A DNA stretch of 64,000 bases. Origin: Rhodeus uyekii. Lineage: Eukaryota; Chordata; Actinopteri; Cypriniformes; Acheilognathidae. Positions 59,901 to 64,000 of the stretch are shown one piece after another. The translations under genes were made by a program, and so were the position numbers. The DNA lies in contig JAWRVZ010000282.1 in the NCBI GenBank assembly GCA_037043235.1, positions 550,666-614,665 of the forward strand. The letters are read 5' to 3'. The notes under the pieces are model-generated. The model was not told where the DNA came from and ran no database searches. It was given only the letters and a program-made list of their open reading frames with translations. Position 1 is the first letter of the stretch. Each line of letters starts with the position of its first letter.

Positions 59901-61563
59901 TGAGAAGAAAGCATTGACGCTCCATCTCCATCTCGACGCCTCTTGAGAGCGCTAGTGCTTAATAGCAGTCAGGTAACGCTGTGACCTTCAGCGGCTGGCT
60001 TCAGATCTCTCCTCTCGTTTCATTAGCGGCTTCCTCTCTCATGAGCGAGCGCTGCGGCTGTCTTTCACCGGGCAGGTTTGAAGACCGATAGCCAACAGAT
60101 TGGACTGATCTCGCCTTTCCAAACTATTTGTAGTGTTGCAGGAAAGTTGAGTGCGTAGTATGCTTTAATATTTTGAATCGATTATTATTTGTTGGCAGAG
60201 ATCATGCACTCCAGATCCAAACCATGACATCATATCCTGTCACGCTTAAGGCCTTCCGATTGTCCATTCACTTGACTGCTACTAACCATTAGACACATTT
60301 GTCACAGTTGTATTCCTTTGTATTTTCTGAGTGTTTTCTCTCTTGATTTCTTCCTTCTTAACATGTGAGTGCTCAGGGTGTAGGCTGTTCCTCATGCTGT
60401 GTGTAAAGTCATGCTTTTACCTCATAATTTTACTCTATTACAAAGACCATGAAGACCAATGGTTCTTCCACAGCTCTCACGTTCAGTCAACCCACAGCAA
60501 GAGTTCTCAAGACACTCGAACCGAAAGCTTCCAATGTTTATATGGGTTGCGAGCTCTTCCGCTATGGCTGCTTTTCCCTTTCGAGTCAGTTTGAGGAGAA
60601 TCTTACAGAGCAAATGAGTTAAAGCTGAAGTCATTTCTTCACAATGAGCACCACTTATTTTCTGAAACCTTTCCTGAACACTCCTCCTGTCTTCAATTGG
60701 TCGAAACAACAGAAAAATCAAAATTTTCAAAGCAGCATTGCAGAAAATCCTAGTGGCCGGCTGCATAAACTGCTTAGATTAGGGTTACAAGTTAATCTTT
60801 TTCTTCTTCTTCAAGACTAGTCATAACTATGCTAGTTCATAAGACAGGGTCTTAACTTTGGGATATCTTATTATCTTCATGCTGTAGAGTCGTATTTAGC
60901 AGATTAGAGTTGCAATACAAGCTTATGTGAGTGTACTGTATATATGCAGATCAAGTTGGATTCGATAGTTATTCAACTTTATTTATAGAGCTTTTGGGGA
61001 AACCTATAATTGGCATACTTATAAATGAACAAATTCCAATTAAATAAATGTATTATTAAGATGAAAAGTATTCTCATATAAAACTACACTTCAATTCAGC
61101 ATAGCTATCTGAACAATAACACATTTAACTGTTTTATGTTTAGCACTGAGATATAAAGCGCAAAGAACGAGCGGCGACGAAAGCTCGACTGTGTCTTCTT
61201 CTGCGTCTCGGCCGAAAAGCAGCAAAAAGGACTAAAGGCGACGAGTGTTCTGTGTCTGCGGGAAAGTCAATAACTGTCTCTATCAGCAGCTGTCAATAGT
61301 CTATTTTCTCTTCATTCAAAAAGGGAAACCAAAACTACGACTGCAGATATAGAAACCGCGCGCCGCCGCCGATCGTCTTTAAAGCTGTGCTGTGGGGAGA
61401 CTTGACTGAATCAAGAGCCCACTTGTGATCGGTTTATAAATGCTTTTCATATTGTCATCCTGCTTTCACTAGCTGAAACTAATCTCCTCTATCTTTTGTT
61501 TCCTTCCTCCTGTCCTTGTTTCCCTCCCCCTTTTCTGTTCGTTTGTCTCTCTAACCCACTCAG
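56953..61563 (+). other. qki intron, 4.6 kb
   Basis: Phase 1. No repeats of clear family apart from AT tracts near 59420-59450. It contains a bipartite ACUAAU...UAAU site at 57784-57797, an AT-rich 3'UTR-like block ending in two AATAAA signals at 59838-59860, a GC-richer patch about 61140-61400, and an ACUAAU site at 61478-61483 ahead of the last acceptor. Confidence 0.8.
59838..59860 (+). terminator. Tandem poly(A) signals inside the last qki intron
   Basis: AATAAA at 59838-59843 and again at 59855-59860, on the gene strand, at the end of a ~900-bp AU-rich block. They could end an alternative qki transcript; unproven. Confidence 0.3.
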
Positions 61564-61580
61564 CCACCACTGGCAACTAA
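61564..61580 (+). CDS. qki: Quaking last coding exon, QKI-5 C-terminus
   Basis: After acceptor CCCACTCAG the exon completes Ala and encodes TTGN then TAA at 61578-61580, giving a tail ATTGN against AATGN in mammalian QKI-5. Only 17 coding bases are present; the rest of the exon is 3'UTR. The pyrimidine tract upstream is long. The frame, phase and sequence agree with the preceding exon, closing the 741-nt frame exactly. Confidence 0.92.
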
Positions 61581-61581
61581 C
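61576..61581 (+). promoter_or_regulatory. ACUAAC quaking response core overlapping the qki stop codon
   Basis: The Asn-stop codons AAC TAA followed by C create ACTAAC, the QKI recognition core. A UAAC half-site lies at 61552-61555, exactly 20 bases upstream in the pyrimidine tract. Autoregulatory binding is inference. Confidence 0.45.
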
Positions 61582-64000
61582 CCCTGACCTCCTGACCTCT
61601 TCACCCAATGATGACCTGCCCATTACCTGCCTGCAGATCACATCTCTGCCCTAAAACGAATGAATGAAAGACACAAAAAAGAGTATCTAAGAGCCGACAC
61701 TCGTGGGACACGGAGGCGGGCGGGCGGACGCTCCTGCCGCAGTAGATCTGCACTCTTTGTAAGCAATAAGCAATAACGATTTCCCCCGCACCCTCTAAAT
61801 CAAATCCAGACCTTCGGCGACTCTAAAACCTTACGGCTCCACTGTTGAGGAAACGGACCGCCCTCTATCGCACCCCAACCCTGTCGCGATCCTGTGATCC
61901 TGCAGTTACGGTAATGAGTCTGAATGTAACGCATGACGGTGTGAATGGTGCATGCACCTCTGTATCGCATCATCGCATCCCTGCCGACGACGGGCCGTTT
62001 GAGAAGCGGTTTCAGCCAGACTGCTGAAATCATGGAAGAAGAAGAAGATGAATTCCCTTCCGGAACGATCCGACACTTTCAGTGAACAAGCCTCTCTGAG
62101 GATGTATAAGCCATGCTTGCCTATCTGCTGTACAAATGTATGAAACTTGTAGATAAAGGTTCAAAGAGTGACAAAAGAAAACATGTACAGAAATAACACT
62201 TTTATGATTCTCCAGAGAAACTATATTTTTACAGCTCGGCTATTTTATACTGTTGAATATTACGAAGAGAACAGGAAAAAAAACAATACTGAACCCTTTA
62301 TGAAGTGAAAACAATCCAGTTTTCTTTAATTGGATGTAGACGTGGATGACCAAAACAACCCTCTCGTTGTTAGGGAAATATCATTCAAGTGCCTTATCAT
62401 AGTTCTCATGGTTCATGTTCAATATGAATGTTGTCATTATCAGTGGTGAATGATCCGACCAGGGCTGGTTTCTCAAAAGCATTGCGTCTCCGCTGGACTC
62501 GATGAAAGCCAGTGAAACGCCATTATAATGGGTGATGCTGTCTACACTGGATGCCATGTGACAGGACAAACCCCTTTCCATTTCTGACTCAAACCACAAA
62601 AGGATTTGTAAGAACCTCAAGCTGTTGCGGAGCCATGATGATCGCTACAATCATCATACTTGCGATGCTTTTGGGAAACCCTGCCCAGGTTAGTACACAC
62701 AGCTTTTCCGTCCAGAACCACATGACTGACGTTTTACCAGCCTATACCTGCCTTCCTGTTTCGGACACGGCGTTTCACACCACACAATGCTGTCAAACAG
62801 ACTAGGGGAGTCAAAGTGTGTTAGTTGCCTTCAGTCTCGACACATCCTTCAGAACAGTGGGTAAATGCTTGCAAATTTGCACTTTATGTTGAAGTTGAGT
62901 GCACTGTAATATCAGTATGCAGTAGTCATTGCAAAAAAAAACTTCATTTTAAGGTGACGTAGTTGCATGTTACTACATGCACTTACTATAGTATTAACAG
63001 TAAATTATGCATCATTATAGTAAGTTCAATAATTTTACTAAGGACTTGTTTGAGTAAATACAATGTAACTATGCCACCTGAAAGTAAAGTGTAACCAAAA
63101 AACTTAGTTTTAATCAGTATTTTTCTCTTAATTTCCAGTAAAAATATATGACTATCCCTAATACAAAAAAGTAGTGTTATTGTAGTATCGTTTAGATATT
63201 GTTATTATTGTCTGTAAATGATACTACGATAACACAGATCTTTTTTGGCCTTTTTATTAATATTTAAAATTTTACATTTTTGTGCATATTTTTCCCGAAC
63301 ATGTCTATATAGTTTTTATTTCAGAGTTTATTTGAGTTATTTAGTGGGCAATGTCGAGTTAAACTAAATGAACTTAAATGAGATGATCAACGTGTATATA
63401 TAATCTGCAAGTAAGAAGCAAAATAGAACACATTTCCTTGTTTTAAGCATAAATCTCACCAAATAAATCAAAGTTCCCAAGTCTAAATATATAATTGAAT
63501 ATAATATATATTTTAGGAAAGCAAACAAATGCTGATTGCAGAATGATATTTTGTGGGCAAGCTGTGTGTACCGCACCCTGTCATTGTCACGTTCGTCCCC
63601 CTCAAAACCCTTTCTTTACTATGCAACACAATGGCCTCTGACGTCTTGAGGGGAGTCTCTGTGGCATCCAACATGTCTTCCTGTTGTGTCTGCATTTCCC
63701 TTCATATTCACTTATTATTCTGCAGTGCCATACCAATATTACGATATCAAGGTCTGATGTGTTTGGGGGGGAAATGCTTTGGAGTATGAAATGTGAACAA
63801 TCCATGTATTAAAAGCAGGGGGGGGGGGGGATTCTTGGTTAGTAAGAATACAAAATTTGATTATTTAAAAAAATCTTTTGAGAGGTGAGTTATACAGTAA
63901 TTGATAAAGCATGACGTCTCACACTCAATAGCAATTAAAAGTATATTTTTCTGATTAGTCCTGGTTTTTAAGTTCAGCTGTGAAGTGTGTGATTTCTGAC
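61581..64000 (+). other. qki-5 3'UTR and downstream sequence
   Basis: The UTR starts at 61581; its end is not determined. AATAAA occurs at 63462-63467. No second quaking site (ACUAAY) was noticed. A signal-peptide-like short frame at 62635-62688 ends at a splice donor. G13 lies at 63818-63830. Confidence 0.6.
62635..62688 (+). other. Candidate signal-peptide first exon
   Basis: ATG in a fair context (GAGCC before it) opens 18 codons reading MMIATIIILAMLLGNPAQ, directly followed by the donor-like GTTAGT. Hydrophobic core and length suit a leader peptide exon such as those of immunoglobulin-type receptors. No partner exon is visible in the last 1.3 kb. It may be chance. Confidence 0.2.

Overview
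The window is vertebrate, most likely teleost and probably cyprinid. The evidence is spliced coding exons in long introns, dense fish-type DNA transposon relics (Tc1/mariner, pogo/Tigger and short MITEs), a tRNA-derived SINE, long (TG)n and (GA)n tracts, and a chromodomain-bearing Ty3 retrotransposon. The species and exact family names are inference; nothing here is prokaryotic.

The host gene is quaking (qki), a STAR-family RNA-binding protein, on the + strand. Six coding segments are readable with consensus splice sites: 9280-9396, 26130-26273, 51100-51187, 51682-51981, 56878-56952 and 61564-61580. Together they total 741 nt and encode 246 residues plus stop. They correspond to mammalian exons 3 to 8: most of the KH domain, QUA2, the proline/tyrosine-rich tail and the nuclear QKI-5 C-terminus. 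Intron phases are 0, 0, 1, 1, 1. The first two coding exons lie upstream of the window. No exon for the QKI-6 or QKI-7 tails was recognised, although two unexplained splice-acceptor-like sites and a 3'UTR-like block lie in the relevant introns.

Region by region: 1-642 is flank with relic repeats. 648-5947 is a complete Ty3/Gypsy chromovirus with apparently identical 502-bp LTRs, intact gag and pol, TCGTG target duplications and a primer-binding site complementary to its own LTR, a Tf1-like self-priming arrangement. 6774-8169 is a tangle of interleaved pogo/Tigger-type inverted repeats split by a related solo LTR. The intron 9397-26129 holds an LTR-like element, a 112-bp tandem array invaded by a composite 4-kb inverted-repeat element, and a SINE. 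The intron 26274-51099 holds two pogo/Tigger-type elements (one with a transposase remnant), another solo LTR and large microsatellites. The introns 51982-56877 and 56953-61563 hold Tc1 transposase fragments, a truncated Tigger copy, a full MITE and the candidate alternative qki ends. 61581-64000 is the start of the qki-5 3'UTR plus downstream sequence.

No other host gene could be supported. All repeat and motif calls were made by eye and not by a search.
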